Assembly: GCA_963971425.1 (NCBI GenBank)
Contig: OZ020519.1
Coordinates: forward strand, 24,406,786 to 24,470,785
Origin: Bryoerythrophyllum caledonicum
Lineage: Eukaryota > Streptophyta > Bryopsida > Pottiales > Pottiaceae
Length of the DNA stretch: 64,000 nucleotides
Direction: 5' to 3'
The translations under genes were made by a program, and so were the position numbers. Positions 22,745-35,944 of this stretch are shown piece by piece (the stretch's first letter is position 1; each line of letters begins with the position of its first letter). Under the pieces are notes generated by a model, which ran no database searches, was not told the origin of the DNA, and saw only the letters and a list, made by a program, of their open reading frames with translations.

Positions 22745-23461
22745 TTAGGGGGTTTACAGTGACCAAGAATGTAGTGAAGGTGACACCAACTCTATCTTGA
22801 GTATAAAAACACATGCCTTGGTTGTATCAATTAATAAGAAAATCCAACCCTCACTAATATTGAGATCTTGTAAAATAGAGAGGGCTTTGGTAATTAGTAT
22901 TACACGTACTATCCCATGCACCAATTCCAAAACTGGCTAAAATTAGTTGAAAAGCTACCTCGCCGCTACCAATTCACCCTAAAATATTGGAAAAAATAAA
23001 GAAATTCAGCTAAAATGCAGACCAACATTACAAGTATTTAGCCACCTTCTGTGATGATATCCACGGGTATGACATGTATATATATCACGGTTTATGCAGG
23101 GTACCTCCGCGATATATGCATGTATCTCCACGTATTATATGCTTGAAAGTTGTAACTACCATTTCTGCCAATTTTCAGAAATTGATTTTGGGATCGCCGA
23201 TCCCGGGTAGTGATGCACACAGTGCAAGGTGAGGAGGTGGATGGATTGCAGGTGTGGTGGATGTGGAGGTGATGAACTCTGGGCCTGGGCCGTGATGTGG
23301 TTGAGCGGCAGAAATGGAGTTATGAGATGAGTCTTGTCAGGAATCAGGATCCAGATGTGTGCATGCCACCTCTTGATGACAAATTGTGTGTATTTTGTGT
23401 CTGTCACTCTGTGTGTGTTCCATTCGAGCAAGTGTCAGGTTCGTGGGGGATTTGTAACTGA

Positions 23462-23600
23462 GGGGCGGTTTACACTATGGACCTAGAACTCGTCCCATGC
23501 ACCTCTAAAATATGTGATTGGCTCCATTAACTCGATTTGGCCAATCACAGATTTTTGAGGTGCATGGGACGAGTTGTTGGTCCGTAGTGTAAACTACCCT
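23462..23600. mobile_element. Foldback MITE, copy 2
   Basis: Same family as 22607-22744. Arms begin GGGGCGGTTTACACTATGG and share the central CCCATGCACCTCTAAAAT segment and the loop. TGAG or TTGAG flanks may be the target duplication. Confidence 0.82.
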
Positions 23601-23989
23601 TGAGACCAGCACGTCCATCAGCACTTATTTTTTCCGTTTTCGTGGGAGAGCTGAGCGGCTACAGAGGCCAATGAGGTGTAGTACTTCTGGCTCTCTCCGG
23701 AAACCATATAGAACCAAATTTTCTCCATGAATATCCATTTTGGGCAATTCGTCTCCATACCGTATACATAGAATTGTACATCGCTTTTGGCCATAGGATA
23801 GAGTCCCGGATGTTCATTAGTGGCAATATGGCGATATAGCAACGACCATCAATGAAGTTTTGGCGACATAAAATTATAATTTTCCCACTTTTTTTCGGGA
23901 ATGTTTTTTTTTGAGAAAGAAAAATCGCAATTTTGGCTCCAGATTGACAAAAAAAATAAGGCCTGATGTCCATTTAGCCTATCACTACA

Positions 23990-25015
23990 TTGATTCTCTT
24001 TTATACCCTAGTGTGTGTGACACTACATTGAAAATGATGTTTAGCGTATCCACACTATATGATTTGGAAGTGTTGTAGTTTTTTACTTTTGATGAAGATT
24101 TTTAGTGAGAGCACAACTATCTATACCGTATGAAGTGGTCACTTTCATACACTACTTACTGAAGTGCTTATTTTTCTAGATTGTAGTAGTACGGATATAA
24201 TGGGTATCACGTAAGCATTACATGGATATCACCTAGGCATGACACTGGTATTGTCTTGGCATTACATGGGTATCACCTAGACCAATCTATTGAAATTTCC
24301 AAAAGTTTTGGACATTCTCCATTTTTTGTTAATTATGTACGAAACTGACCATTGTATAGGGTGCTAATCTAAATTTAATGTTTAGTGTAGGCACACTACC
24401 GTACGCATTGGTTTGGTTTGGACACCCCCTCTATGAACCAATGTTATTTTTTTAACACAATGGTGCGGACACAATGGGTATCACCGAGTTGTTACATAAG
24501 TATTGCCTAGATATTATGAGGATATGACCTTGGCATTACATGGGTATCACCTTAGACAAATATTTTGAATTTTCCAAAATTTTGGGACACCCCCATTTTG
24601 AATTAATATATGTCCAAACCCGACCACCGCCGAGGGTATTGTACCTAGTGGTCGCTTTCAACACCTCTATGTCGAAAGAATTATTTTTCTTTGACATAGT
24701 GATTTGGACTCAATGGGTATCACCTAAATGTTACATGGCTATCACCTATGCATTATAGAGGTAGCACCTTGACATTACATGGGTAATCACCTAGACAAAA
24801 AGTTTATACTCTCGGTAGAAATCTTCATCAAAAGTAGAAAGTTATAACACTTTCAAATCATAATGTACCACTACGCTAAACATAAAATTTAATGTACATA
24901 CAGAGGTGGATCATTGTGGACATAGTTGGTAATAATATTCATTGATAGTAAAAAAGCTTAAAACATTTATGGATCAATTAGTGTGGATACACTAAACATC
25001 ATTTTTAGAGTAGTT
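23990..25015. repeat. Composite repeat with inverted ends and GGTATCACC subrepeats
   Basis: About 24022-24110 (ATGATTTGGAAGTGTTG, TTTGATGAAGATTTTTA) is matched in reverse at about 24805-24900. Between them, units of about 23 bases such as GGTATCACCTAGGCATTACA recur many times (24190-24290, 24478-24555, 24713-24795). The ends are related to the foldback MITE at 8027. No coding frame. Confidence 0.55.
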
Positions 25016-26260
25016 CTCCCTATTTTGCTATATCTCAAAATTAGTGAGGGTCGAATTATCTGTTGAATGGTACTCATTTGGAGCCAATGGTGTCCTAACG
25101 GCCTTGCCATGCCTATAGTACTGGAAGCCCTTTGCAAATGAACGCCTGAAATGAGTTGAGTAGATATGGTAACCCCTCCCGTAACCAACCAAATCTAGTA
25201 ACCAACAACTATAAAATCAGGGTACATTCAACCCGATTCCATCCCATTACCACCCCATTCAATTCCAAATGGACGTTTGTTATTAGTCGAGACTCCTTAT
25301 TTTTTGTCAACGCTTTTGGGAGGTGCTTATTGACGGCCATGGGCTAAACAACGGTAACACAATTTGGAATTTCATAAGTTATTCTCATTTTATCCAAAAA
25401 AATGAAGTCACTTTTGTGTGTGTGAACGCACGCGCGCTCTCTTCTTGAAGGACTTAAAAAATAAAATCATTGCCATCCATTTGATCACCCTTTTGAGGCA
25501 TCAAATGATAGGTTTATTTTTTCTCTTTCCTACTTAAAGTCTTCATTTAAAACAATTACTTCTGTATATGAACAATATGTTAAATGAAATTAGATATTAC
25601 TACTTGAAGTAATTTTTGACCGTGAAGTCATGATGAATAAGATTTTAATTTATGGCTGAAAACATTTGCACCACAAAATTTGATTTAAAAAATAAGAACA
25701 CTCGAAGAAAACCATGAAAGTTGGGTACCAATTTTAGATGTTCCATTTTTAATACTTAAATGCATATGTGATTGAGAAAATTTGAATTTATTCAAAATTC
25801 CATTGTACGGAGGTTTTCAATGTCTGATTCAGTTTTATATGATAACACGAGAGCACCGCGCAGCCATAGCAAATGGAGATTTCAAGGTACATTAAAATTT
25901 ATGTTTAGTGTAGCCACGCTACATGATTAGAACCACATTATCTTCGCCCCGTCGGTTCTCACTTCCAAGGAAGCCCCCCTCTGCAACCTATGCTTCTCAT
26001 TCAGTTATGCTCTCTCCGAGTTTCCACACACATCGATCATTTTCCGCACCTCCCTACCAAATTATTCATATCTCCAAATCACAATGGTTTGAACAAAATA
26101 GGTAACACCTGAACATTACACGGGTAACACCTAAGCATTACAAGGATATCACCTAGACAAATCTCTCAAATTTTCCAAAATTTTCGGACATTCTTGATTA
26201 TGAAATAATTATGTACGAAACTGACCACGTAGGGTATCATCCTGCCCCAATACCCTTCAC
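25016..26260. other. AT-rich spacer with repeat remnants
   Basis: No gene is supported. The GGTAACACC/GGATATCACC units return at 26098-26157. A MITE end (TTTATGTTTAGTGTAGCC) occurs near 25898. Nothing else stands out. Confidence 0.45.
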
Positions 26261-26261
26261 G

Positions 26262-26515
26262 TGATACCCGACCAACTTCCCCGATAACAGCCACCCGTCC
26301 TTTTGTATATGATACCCGACTATATCCGCAACTATACCGGTGGAGTTCAGCGGTATGTCCGTTTCCACTCTTTCCAGTTCGATTCAATTGACACCCGTCT
26401 TCTCCAACAGAATCCCCGTCCGGTCCGATACAAAACCCGTTCGTTCAATACTATACCCGTTTGATCGTGAACTATATCCGTCCGTTGCCCGTGTAACCTT
26501 CCGTCAATACCCGCG
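26262..26515 (+). promoter_or_regulatory. Cluster of ATACCCG motifs upstream of the secreted-protein gene
   Basis: ATACCCG or close variants (ATATCCG, GATACCCG, AAACCCG) recur at least eight times in about 250 bases immediately upstream of the presumed transcription start of the gene at 26716. They could be promoter elements or the edge of the GGTATC repeat family. The sequence does not settle this. Confidence 0.35.
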
Positions 26516-26715
26516 AGAGGCATCCCGTCGGCCAAGGCGGCGAAGCAGAGGAACACTTTATGAGCAAGGCAACCGGCCATCTGTCTCCGTTTCCGGGCGC
26601 CACCCCCACCGACATCACCCCCTCAAAGTCCTCAACCCACCACCAATTTCCGTCGAACGCACTTCAATCAACACCATTTCAGTCTGCACAATTCATTCAA
26701 TTCAAAAAATTCGAG

Positions 26716-28436
26716 ATGTGGAGCGTGTCCGGGCTTGTGGTGGTGGTGGTGGTGGCTGTGGCGCTGCTGCCAGCGTCCGTGTCTGCGAATTCTGGGCCTG
26801 ATGTTGGTGCGGCGGGGCCGGTGGGCGGGCCGGCGTGGGCTGCTCCGGCTGCGGTGGTGGCCACTCTGAGGTCGCTCTCGCTCGCCCTGCAGTCGCTCTT
26901 CACTCGCCTCGCGAACGCTCGTCTCGCGCGCGGGGATCTTGCTGGTAAGACCAACTCCTCGAGTCGTTTTTTTGTTTGTTTTCAAGTGTTCGTGTGTTTC
27001 TGTAAGGTTTTTAGGGTTTTATTGGTTCATGTGGGGATGGTGGTACGTCCAAGTTTTCAAATCTTTTTGTCCAGAAATTAGAGCTACTGGATTTTCACCC
27101 AAATTTTCAATCGATTTATTAGTAGTTATTGGTGGTTTTTCAACCAAAACCTTCTCATTAAGACTGGAAGCTTAGTTTTAGCCGCTATTGGGAATGGAGA
27201 AGGAGAGACCGCTTTGGACCATAGACCTTACTGATTCAATTTTAATTTAGAGCTGGTTAGGCGTGATTTTATAGAGGTCAATACTTTCGTTATCTTTGTC
27301 TTACTGTATACAAATGGCTAAGATTTGTTTTCAATTGTTGTTTTTTCAGGCGCAGAGAGGGCCCGGAACATCGCCAACACGGTGGGCAACGGGGTGCAAT
27401 GGTGGGCGGGCATGGGCAACCTGAGCTGGGACTACGTGACCCACTACCTGTTCCAGCAGTCGGCGTCGCGGGGGCTGGGCGTGGCGCAGGCCGTGGGCAA
27501 CCTCACGAACCTCTCGGGCCTCGTGAATGAGGTCACGCGCCTGGGCTCCGACGGGGAGCGCCTGCAATGGCTGGCCCGCAACTACTCCAGGGCCTTTGCT
27601 GTGGCCAAGTCGGCGTTGAGCAACTTGCTCTCCGTCTTCGACAACGATGTGAGTCCACTTTCCACCTCCCTCTTTCCTCTTGTTAGTATGGTATTCTATC
27701 TATCTTTGCTGCTGAATTGTTCTTCAATTGAGTCACTTGTGAAGCCACCAGAAGTTTGGAATAAGCTACACCCTCTCTTTATGCATTTTGAATTGAATCA
27801 TATCAGTTATAGATAGTTTGCAGCGTCTGAAATCATCTCAAAGGAGACAGGAAGGTGGCTAATGATCATGCTATCCCATGCAAACTTTGGATGATGTGGA
27901 AACAATGCTAATGTCTTTGCTGAGTTGTTATACAGTAGTAGCCCAAAGTTTCAATAAGACAATTGCTCTTTCGACTACTCTTCTCTCACTATAAAAAGAT
28001 ATTAAATCTATAAAAGAAGTTGGTGGTCTTATCGAGTGAATGGAAGAGCTGGGTGATCTCTAGTCTCAAGTCAATGTAGTTGTAGTCATCGTTGTCTTTG
28101 GGAATGAAGGAAGATTCTCAGCCATGAATATGAGCCACCTCACTCTCCTTAGAGCTGATTTTAGACATCAACAACTATCGCAGAGATGATTTTAATGTAC
28201 TTCAGTCTGCTTAAACTCATGTTTGTTCCTCCTCTAATTGTTGACAATATAAAAAACAGGGTGCAATCCGGAACTGCTTGTTGGCGATCCAACGGGAGGT
28301 GTTGGAGGGAGACCTGCTGCGTGATGTGCTTCGGTTGGGTCCAACTGACCTTGAAGGTGTTGTCAGGATGGCCAAAGATGTGTTGCAACGCGTGTTTACG
28401 CCTGCTCCGCAAGGACAAAGAGCGGAGGAGTTGTAG
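26716..28436 (+). CDS. Predicted secreted or membrane-targeted protein, unrecognised
   Basis: Three GT-AG exons, 26716-26944, 27350-27648 and 28260-28436, give 234 residues. I chose the ATG at 26716 over the in-frame one at 26560 because it places a signal peptide at once (MWSVSGLVVVVVVAVALLPA, cleavage probably after SVSA). Mature protein: an alanine/leucine-rich helical stretch, then GNGVQWWAGMGNLSWDYV, a region rich in NLT/NLS/NYS potential glycosylation sites, and a C-terminal helical part (RNCLLAIQREVLEGDLLRD, GPTDLEGVVRMAKDVLQRV). I do not recognise the family. Exon 3 and the flanking intron were copied in the 4.3-kb duplication (see 33911-34015). Confidence 0.72.
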
Positions 28437-29819
28437 AGTGGTTCGTGCTTGGGTTGTGTTGGTATGTAGATTGAAACCGGTTCCAATGGACAAGCAATGA
28501 GAGTTTTTTTTTAATTTGTAGTATAAATTTTTACACAGTTTAAATTCGGTATTTGGACTAGATGTTCTCAGTTTCGGATGTAGATTGTCGCATTCTTTGT
28601 GCAGATTTAGGTCTAAACAGTGAATTTTGTAAACATTCAAGAGTGCTTGGATCCATATACGTAAAATCAGTGGAGTCATTCTTACTATTTTGATGATCAA
28701 AGTTGTTGGGTCACCTTGATAGACAACCTGGTTTTTTGGAGAAAGGAATGTTTGTGAAGATGGACGAGTGTGGGAATTGTGTTGAACATCGTCTATAGAA
28801 GCACCTCCAATTAATTCCTTAATCGAAGGGTTTTAGTTGTCCTACCATAACAGTAAGCCAAAAATAATGGAGACTAAAATTGACGTCACTCCAAGCAATA
28901 CCTTCTCCAGAGTATGGAATCTGCAATTTACAAGCAAGCGGATACATTTTAGCAATTTCTACTCCCACTTTGTGAGGCCAGACATATTATCACTAGTCAC
29001 TTGCGAACAGAAGCTGCCTCATTGCCGACAACAAAACTACACACCAAAATTACAGTACATCCTCCTAAACCAAGCAACCGATACATCACAAGAAGCCAAA
29101 ATTCAGCAAAAACTTGATTTGCGCAACATCACTTAGGAAATTCCAAGGAATGGAAGGAGAAAAACTAATCTTGCGGAAAGAACAAATACACGAATACCAA
29201 AAATCAGAAAATCACACAAATACCAAAAATTCACCAAATCAGTTGAACCTAGCTCAACCACCCCATCATCAACTTGTACACATAAGATTGTCTGCCACAT
29301 TGAAACAATGAAAAATCAATTGCATGCTTAACCAAACTCCTCAATGAGATGTCAACCCCACTTTTGCAGCAGAAGTATAACTCTAGGATATACTACAAGC
29401 AATGCTCTGAATTCCACACACAGCAAAGCAATCATGCATACCTGAATTCTTGCCACCTATTCTTGAAAGAGGAAAATGCAACCATAATACCAACCAGATA
29501 AACATTTATAAGTATTCCAAATTTTTAGAAAAAAAGTAATCCCCGATAACTTGACTTCTTTTATAGAAGTAGTCCGCGCACTGGAAACTGAAAGCTCTTC
29601 ATTGCAACATTGCTGAACTCGATCACCATATAAATCAAGAAGCTAATCAAACTAACTGACGAATCAAGAAGCAATAAATTAGTGGGTTTAAAAGGGGCTT
29701 ATCTGTTTGAAATTAGACTTCTCACTTCACCAAGCAAACACCTTCATAAACTAAAGCATTCTGATCTAGGGAAGAAAATAAGAAGTTGATTACTACATTT
29801 CATTACAAGTCGATAAATA
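28437..29819. other. 3' UTR and spacer inside the left duplication unit
   Basis: Downstream sequence of the secreted-protein gene and the spacer before the kinase remnant. It matches 34020-35340. No additional gene. Confidence 0.5.
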
Positions 29820-32238
29820 CTAAAGGAAATGACAGATACCTCACCTTTGCTAGATGAGCTCGTGTGCAAACTTGATTGGAGGCTTTATCCGCCTCTTGAA
29901 ACCACATGTGATGCCCAAGCTTTAATGCATGACCAGGAATACTGCACCCAAGACAAACAGTGATACCTTCAAGGTTATGAACAGAGAAAGTTATTGATCT
30001 AATTGATGAAGAGGAGAAAGACCAAAGTAGCCGGAAGGAGAGAGCCGTACCCCACTCCCTCCGCAAACGAATGAGCCATAGAAACAAGGTAAAACCACTC
30101 CGTGTCCGTGACGTCCTCTGTAGTGACTTCAAGTGTAAACGAAAATAATACCTGCAGTCCTCCGAGCACTTCCTCCCTCAGTAACTGATACTTTGCCGTT
30201 TGTGTGTACTTTGGCTTAAAAAAAATTGCCGTCTTTGGGACCCTTGAAATACCCATGGCCCCAATACAATATTCTGCCACAACCAAGAGATAAGAGAAGT
30301 TCCACCACAAAACCTGAACCTTCTAGTTGTTGATGTGGAATCATCAACCCGGAGTTTCAGACATCTTCCACCATCATTAAATCATTAACCAACACGTTAG
30401 GCATATTCAAACAAGTGTAGAAATTGGTATATCTGATTCATGAATGCTTCGGAAAACACAAATTCGGCACATGGATCAAGACAGCAGGCTCCTTGATAGG
30501 TGCCGTCGTCAAAACTGAGAGGAGAAGATGGAGCTGATGAAATCTGCTCCAGGATACAAGACGTTCAGATGGTGCAAACGTACGACTCCGCGGAAGGCGA
30601 GAGCGAGAGCTTCCAGAAGATGCCGTAGGTCCAAGGGGACTTCTCCACAAGCCATGGCAAGAGCAGCCGCCTCTCGATGGGGAAGTGCTCGATCAAGCTA
30701 TGTTTCAAACAGAAAAGGTTAAAGTCCTTCACAAACAGGTCCGACACACACAGCTTCGGCAGCACCGTCTTCTGGTCCTGGGCTTCAAGTCGCGCCCACA
30801 TGAACCAAACTCTGGAGCAGCTGAGAGGCAGTCCTCCGCGTCTCCTCTGTGCTTTCAAAGTCCTGGAAAACCAACAGAATTCTTCTAACAAGGTTGAGTT
30901 ATGCTAGACTCACCTGTCCAAAGAAATGCTCAAGGCCCAGCACATCACATCCACATGCGCTTCCCACGAAAGCGTGGTATCATTAAAACATGACCTCCTC
31001 CACAATGTCAGGAATGGTCGGCGAATGCTCTCAGAGACGCTCTTCCCTTGGCCAGTTCCAGCAGATCCTTAATCCCTGTGTACGTATATTGTGCCACTAG
31101 ATTTCATGCAGATGGATGCCCTCCACTCAAACCAGCCGCACCCTTAGCCATAACTGCATTACCGCGTACCCTTCGTCCATGGTACCGCCAACCGGCACCG
31201 TATCGGCCTCACTTCCGCTCATTGACAGCAGAAGGTCATTTATATTGGGAAAGCCCGAAAACCAAGGTTCCTCAGAAGCGTCTTGGTGTGGCGCAGTAAT
31301 GAAGCGATCTGTCAGTCGATCACCACCAGAATAGCTCCGCTCTTTGACACTTGGAATTGTATATTCCTCAGCCTCGCCTGGTGTACTTGCACCATGCCGC
31401 TCCTCCTGCTGCAGGATCGTTTGATGAACTTCAACAAGGGTGTCCTGCTCCTAACCAGACGCAAGCTTTGTCACATCAGAGAAAGAAACATACAGAACCG
31501 GGTGCCTTTCACTTTCTGAGAATGCACCAATCTGACAAACTCACACAACTTGAGCGGATGAGATCACCTCGTCTCCGTCAAACCACTCCTCTTGGTCCAT
31601 CCCATTCATGAGTGTTTGAAGACGGGCATAACACCAGTCACGTTCACGAGTCTCAAACCGTTTCATCAGCGTTTTGTCGATGCATGAATTCGAACCACGT
31701 GAATCCACATGCCTCACGTGACTCCAAGTAGCATGATCTCTAAAAAGCCCGTGCCTGAGCTTCTCTAGTCTCGAGCAGATGTCGAGAATACTCGGTCGTA
31801 GCTTCCTATCCGTGGCCCAACCCTCCTTGATCACATCCGCCAGCTCCTTGGGAGTGTCGCTAGGAAGCTCTGGCCTTTCTCCACTGCAGATTACTCCAAA
31901 CAACTCACTTCTCTTGACATGTTGAAATGGCTCATGGCAGGAAAGGATCACCGAGCACATCACCGAGAAGCTGTAAACGTCAGCCTTCAACCAATCTGCT
32001 CTGCCGTTCGTGAATGCCTCCGGAGGCATGTACACTGTGGTGCCAATTTTGGGGCGAGTGATCGTGTTGGACTTGCCTGCTTTCAGCTTCACTTTCGAGA
32101 TGCCAAAGTCAGCCAATTTCACCTCCAGATTGTATTGAAGGTGTGGACCGGTGACCTTGCGAACAACCACGTTAGAGGTCTTGAGGTCACGATGCGCAAC
32201 TCCGTGGTCATGCATATAGCACAAGCCGTGTGCAATCT
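29820..32238 (-). pseudogene. TKL-type kinase gene, N-terminally truncated copy
   Basis: Minus-strand partial copy of the kinase at 35945-38790. It begins in the middle of the catalytic domain (CYMHDHGVAHRDLKTSN, then ADFGISK and MPPEAF) and continues through the C-terminal part of the domain (about 31541-32238). The glutamine/glutamate-rich exon (31443-31080) and the downstream exons follow, the latter with SMAHSFAEGVGYG near 30060. The N-terminal helical region, glycine loop and catalytic lysine are absent because the duplication ended at 32238. The downstream exons carry further reading-frame losses. It cannot encode an active kinase. Confidence 0.8.
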
Positions 32239-32549
32239 TGGCCTCACTTTCAATAAGGTTAAGTATAAGTGTGTTTTGATGACATGATGTAGGATGAATC
32301 TACAGAGACTATGTTGGTGGTAGTAGTACCACAAGATATGCCTAAGCTTATGGTACAAGGAGGTTTGATTGCTCCAACATCCTCTCTCAAACCTCATTGG
32401 AGTAGCCACGGTGTCAAAATCAAAGAGAGAGTTCAAGGGGGTGATGACACAGCTCAGAAATCAGCTGAAGGTGCTAGTGACACAAGTGTACAATCTAATA
32501 TTCACAGTAAAAGGATTTAGACTAGAACCACATGTTGAAGTGAGAAGAG

Positions 32550-33330
32550 AAGTGAAGAGATATATCTACACCTAAGATCATATACTAGGTCAAGATGTGA
32601 CATAATGGTATAGGTTTGAGACCTGTTAGATCCCTATTGGCAATAAATGGGTTGGTGGCCAAAGGTTTAGTGAGTAAACCTGTGTGCTGGAGATAAGAAG
32701 GAACATAAATAATAACAATTGAGCCATCATTATATTTCTCTCGAATATAGTGATGTTCTAATCCAATATGTTTAGTTCTTTGATGCATTACAGGGTTAAG
32801 GACAAGTTTGATGCTACTAATGTTGTCACAGAAGATAGGGGTGGCAGAAGGGCTACTAAGTTTTAGCTCGTCTAGGAGACGTCGAAAGTAGGTGATGTTA
32901 CGAGCTCCTTCTGAAAGAATACGATATTCAACCTCAATTGATGATAAAGCAAGGGTGGGTTGTAGTTTACTAGTCCAAGCAATTGGAGAAGAGCCTAATT
33001 TACATAAAGTGCCAAAGGTTGATCTTTGTGAGTCTTATTCCCCTTCCCAGTCCGCATCTGTGAAGACGGATAATCCTCCAGTATCATTGGCAGGATAAAA
33101 AATGCCATACTCAAGTGTCCCTTTTAAATAGCAGAGAATGTTCTTTGCGGCAGTCAGGTGTGCTTGTTGAGGATTGCTCATATAGCGAGAGGCAACTGAT
33201 TGCATATTGTATATACCAGCGGCTTATAGTAGCATAGAGTAGTCCTCCTACAAGACTCAGGGAGACAAGTTTGTCTACGGGATTTGTCTTTGTGTCTTTC
33301 GATAATTTGATCTTGGAGTTCATGAGCGAC
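32550..33330 (-). mobile_element. Ty1/Copia LTR retroelement fragment (fossil)
   Basis: Minus-strand frames show the end of a Copia polymerase region: a segment near 33111-33323 (DKLVSLSLVGGLLYATISR), one near 33050-33100 (AND-G-L-S-V-TDADWEG), and one near 32600-32788 (RTKHIGLEHHYIREK). These correspond to the late RT and RNase H parts. It is broken, lacks gag and most of pol, and I could not define LTRs. It lies exactly between the two units of the 4.3-kb duplication. Confidence 0.8.
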
Positions 33331-33570
33331 GGGTGAGAGCGGAGCGAGCGATGGGCCTCAGATGACGTGGACCTAACTCGAGTTAGGATCCCCTCATCTA
33401 TTGTCCATCAGGACAAGCGAGGGGGCCAATTTTCCATGGGCCAAAGTTTCTATTCAGTAGTAGCTCTAAGTTTCAAATAGATAATTCTCTTTAGACTACT
33501 CTTCTCTCACTGGGAAAAGATGTTAGATGGATAAATGAAGTTGGTGGTCACATCGAGTGAATGGAAGAGC

Positions 33571-33667
33571 ATTCTCTGTCTTCTGGACATTGATGTAGTG
33601 TTAGGAACGAATAGACACTTTATTCACGCCGACCTTTTTTGAAGGCTGGAGTTCTTACTACTACTAC
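33571..33667 (+). mobile_element. 5'-truncated SINE fragment
   Basis: 97 bases of the SINE 3' part (ATTCACGCC, GGCTGGAGTTCTT) with a (CTA)n-like end. It is flanked by the exact 13-bp duplication TGAATGGAAGAGC at 33558-33570 and 33668-33680. The left duplication unit shows the empty site at about 28041, so this insertion postdates the duplication. Confidence 0.88.
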
Positions 33668-33910
33668 TGAATGGAAGAGCTGGGTGATCTCTAGTTTGAA
33701 GTCAATGTTGTTGGAGTCGTCGTTGTCTTTGCCAGGAATGAAGAAAGAGTCTCAACCATGAATATAAGCCACCTCACTCGCCTTTGAGCTACCTCACTCT
33801 CCTTTGAGCTGATTTTAGATATCAATAACTATTGCACAAATGATTTTAAACATCAGTCTGCTTAAACTCATGTTTATTCCTCCTCTAATTTGTTGACTAT
33901 GTATAATAAA

Positions 33911-34015
33911 GGTGCAATCTATAACTGCTATTTGGCGATCCAACGGGAGGTGTTGGAGGGAGACTTGTTGCATGATGTGCTTTAGTTGGGTCCAACTGAC
34001 CTTGAAGGCGTTGTG
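33911..34015 (+). pseudogene. Orphan exon 3 of the secreted-protein gene
   Basis: Copies 28260-28360 of the gene at 26716-28436 (RNCLLAIQREVLEGDLL region). A TAG codon is present where the parent reads leucine-arginine after DVL, and the end of the exon is missing. Exons 1 and 2 were outside the duplicated segment, so no protein is expected. Confidence 0.8.
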
Positions 34016-35944
34016 TTTGTATCAAGATGAATACTGGTCCCAATGGACAAGTAATGAGAGTTTATTTTAATTTGTAGTTTAAATTTTTACACAGTTTGAA
34101 TTCCGTTTTTGGACTAGACGTTCTCGTTTTCGAATGTGGATTGTCTCATTCTTTGTGCAGATTTAGGTCTAAACAATCAACCTTGCAAACATTCAAGAGT
34201 GCTTGGATCCACACACGAAAAATCAATCGAGTCATTCTTACTCGTTTCATGATGGGTCACCTTGACAGACAACTTGGTTTTCTGGAGACAAAAGGAATGC
34301 TTCTGAAGATGGACTAGTGTGGGAATTGTACAACTCGTCTATAGAAGCGCCTCCAACTAATTCCTTAATACAAGGGTCCTAGAGGATAAAATTGAAGCAT
34401 AATCTGATCAACAACTACATCACGGTGTGGAATCTGCAATTTTCAAGCAACCGGATACATTTTAGCAATCTCTACTCCCTCTTTGTGAGGCCAGACATAT
34501 CATCACAGGTCACATGTGAAGAGAAGCTGCCTCATCGCCAAAAGCAAAACTACACAGCAAAATTACAGTACGTCCCCCTAAACCAACCAACTGATACACC
34601 ATAGGAAGCTAAAAATCAACAAAAACTTGGTTTGTGCAGCATCTCTAAGGAAATCCAAGGCATGGAAGGAGAAAAGCTACTCTTGCGACAAGAACAAATG
34701 GTGTTCGAAAACATCAGAAAATCACACAGAAAACTCACCAAGTCAGTTGAACCAAGCTCAACCACCCCAGTCGGAAATGGCACACATAAGATTGTCTGCC
34801 ACATTCAAACAATGTAAAATCAACTATATGTTAAAATAATTTCTAAATGAGATATCAAACTCCCCTTTGCAGCAGAAGAGTAACTCTAGTATCTACTAAA
34901 AGCAATGATCTGAATTCCACACACAATAGAGCAACCAAGCATACCTGAATTCCTGCCACCTGTTCTTGAAAGAAGAAAATGCAATCACAATACCAACCAG
35001 ATAAACATGTATGAGTATTCCAAATTTTCATAGCAAGAGTTATCCCCGATAACTTGACTTCTTTTTATAGACTCAGTAGGCCGCGCACTGGAAACTAAAA
35101 ACACTTCGTTTCAACATTGCTGAACTCCACCACCATATAAATCGAGAAGCTAATCAAACTAGCAGATGAATCAAGAAGCACTCGATAAGTGAATCACAAG
35201 GTTTAAAAGGGGCTTATTTGTTTGAAATTGAACTCCTCACTTAACCAAGCAAAACACCTTCATAAACTCAAGCATTATGATCTAGGGAAGAAAATAAGAA
35301 AATGAGTACTACATATCATAACAAGTGGATAACTACTAAAGGAAATGATAAATACTTCACCTTTGCTAGATGAGCTCGTGTGCGGACTCGATTGGAGGCT
35401 TTATCCGACTCTTCAAACCAGACGGGACGCTGGGCATTAAAAGCACGACCAGGAGTACTGCACCCAAGTCAAACATTGATAACTTCAAGGTTCAAAACAA
35501 AGAAAGATAACCTGCATATATAGAAAAAGTTAATAGAAAAAGTTATTGATCTGATTGATGAAGAGGAGAAAGACCAAATTAGTCGGAAGGAGAAAGCCGT
35601 ACCCCACTCCCTCCGCAAACGAATGGGCCATAGAAACAAGGAAATACCACTCCGTGTAGGAGACATCCTCAGTTCTGACTTCAGATGAATACGGAAATAA
35701 AACCAGTGCTCGGAGCACTTCCTCCCTTAGTAACTGATACTCTGCCGTTTGTGTATGCTTTGGCTCAATAAAATCGCCGTCTTTGGGACCCTTGTAATAC
35801 CCATCGCCCCAATCCAATATGCTGCCACAACCAAGAGCTAAGATAAGTTCCACCACAAAACCTGAACCTTCTAGTTGTTGATGTGGACTCATCAACGAAG
35901 AGTTTCAGACATCTTCCACCCTCAGTAGATCATTACACACCACG

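Larger units (their letters stand above)
27930..32238. repeat. Left unit of a 4.3-kb direct duplication
   Basis: Matches 33460-37802 along its length with moderate divergence. It runs from intron 2 of the secreted-protein gene through the 3' two-thirds of the kinase gene. The match stops at 32238, in the middle of the kinase catalytic domain (after TGTGCAATCT). Confidence 0.85.

Noticed and set aside
26560-26715. Upstream ATG for the secreted-protein gene, adding 52 residues
   Set aside because: The extra residues are low-complexity and would bury the signal peptide. The ATG at 26716 is the better start.
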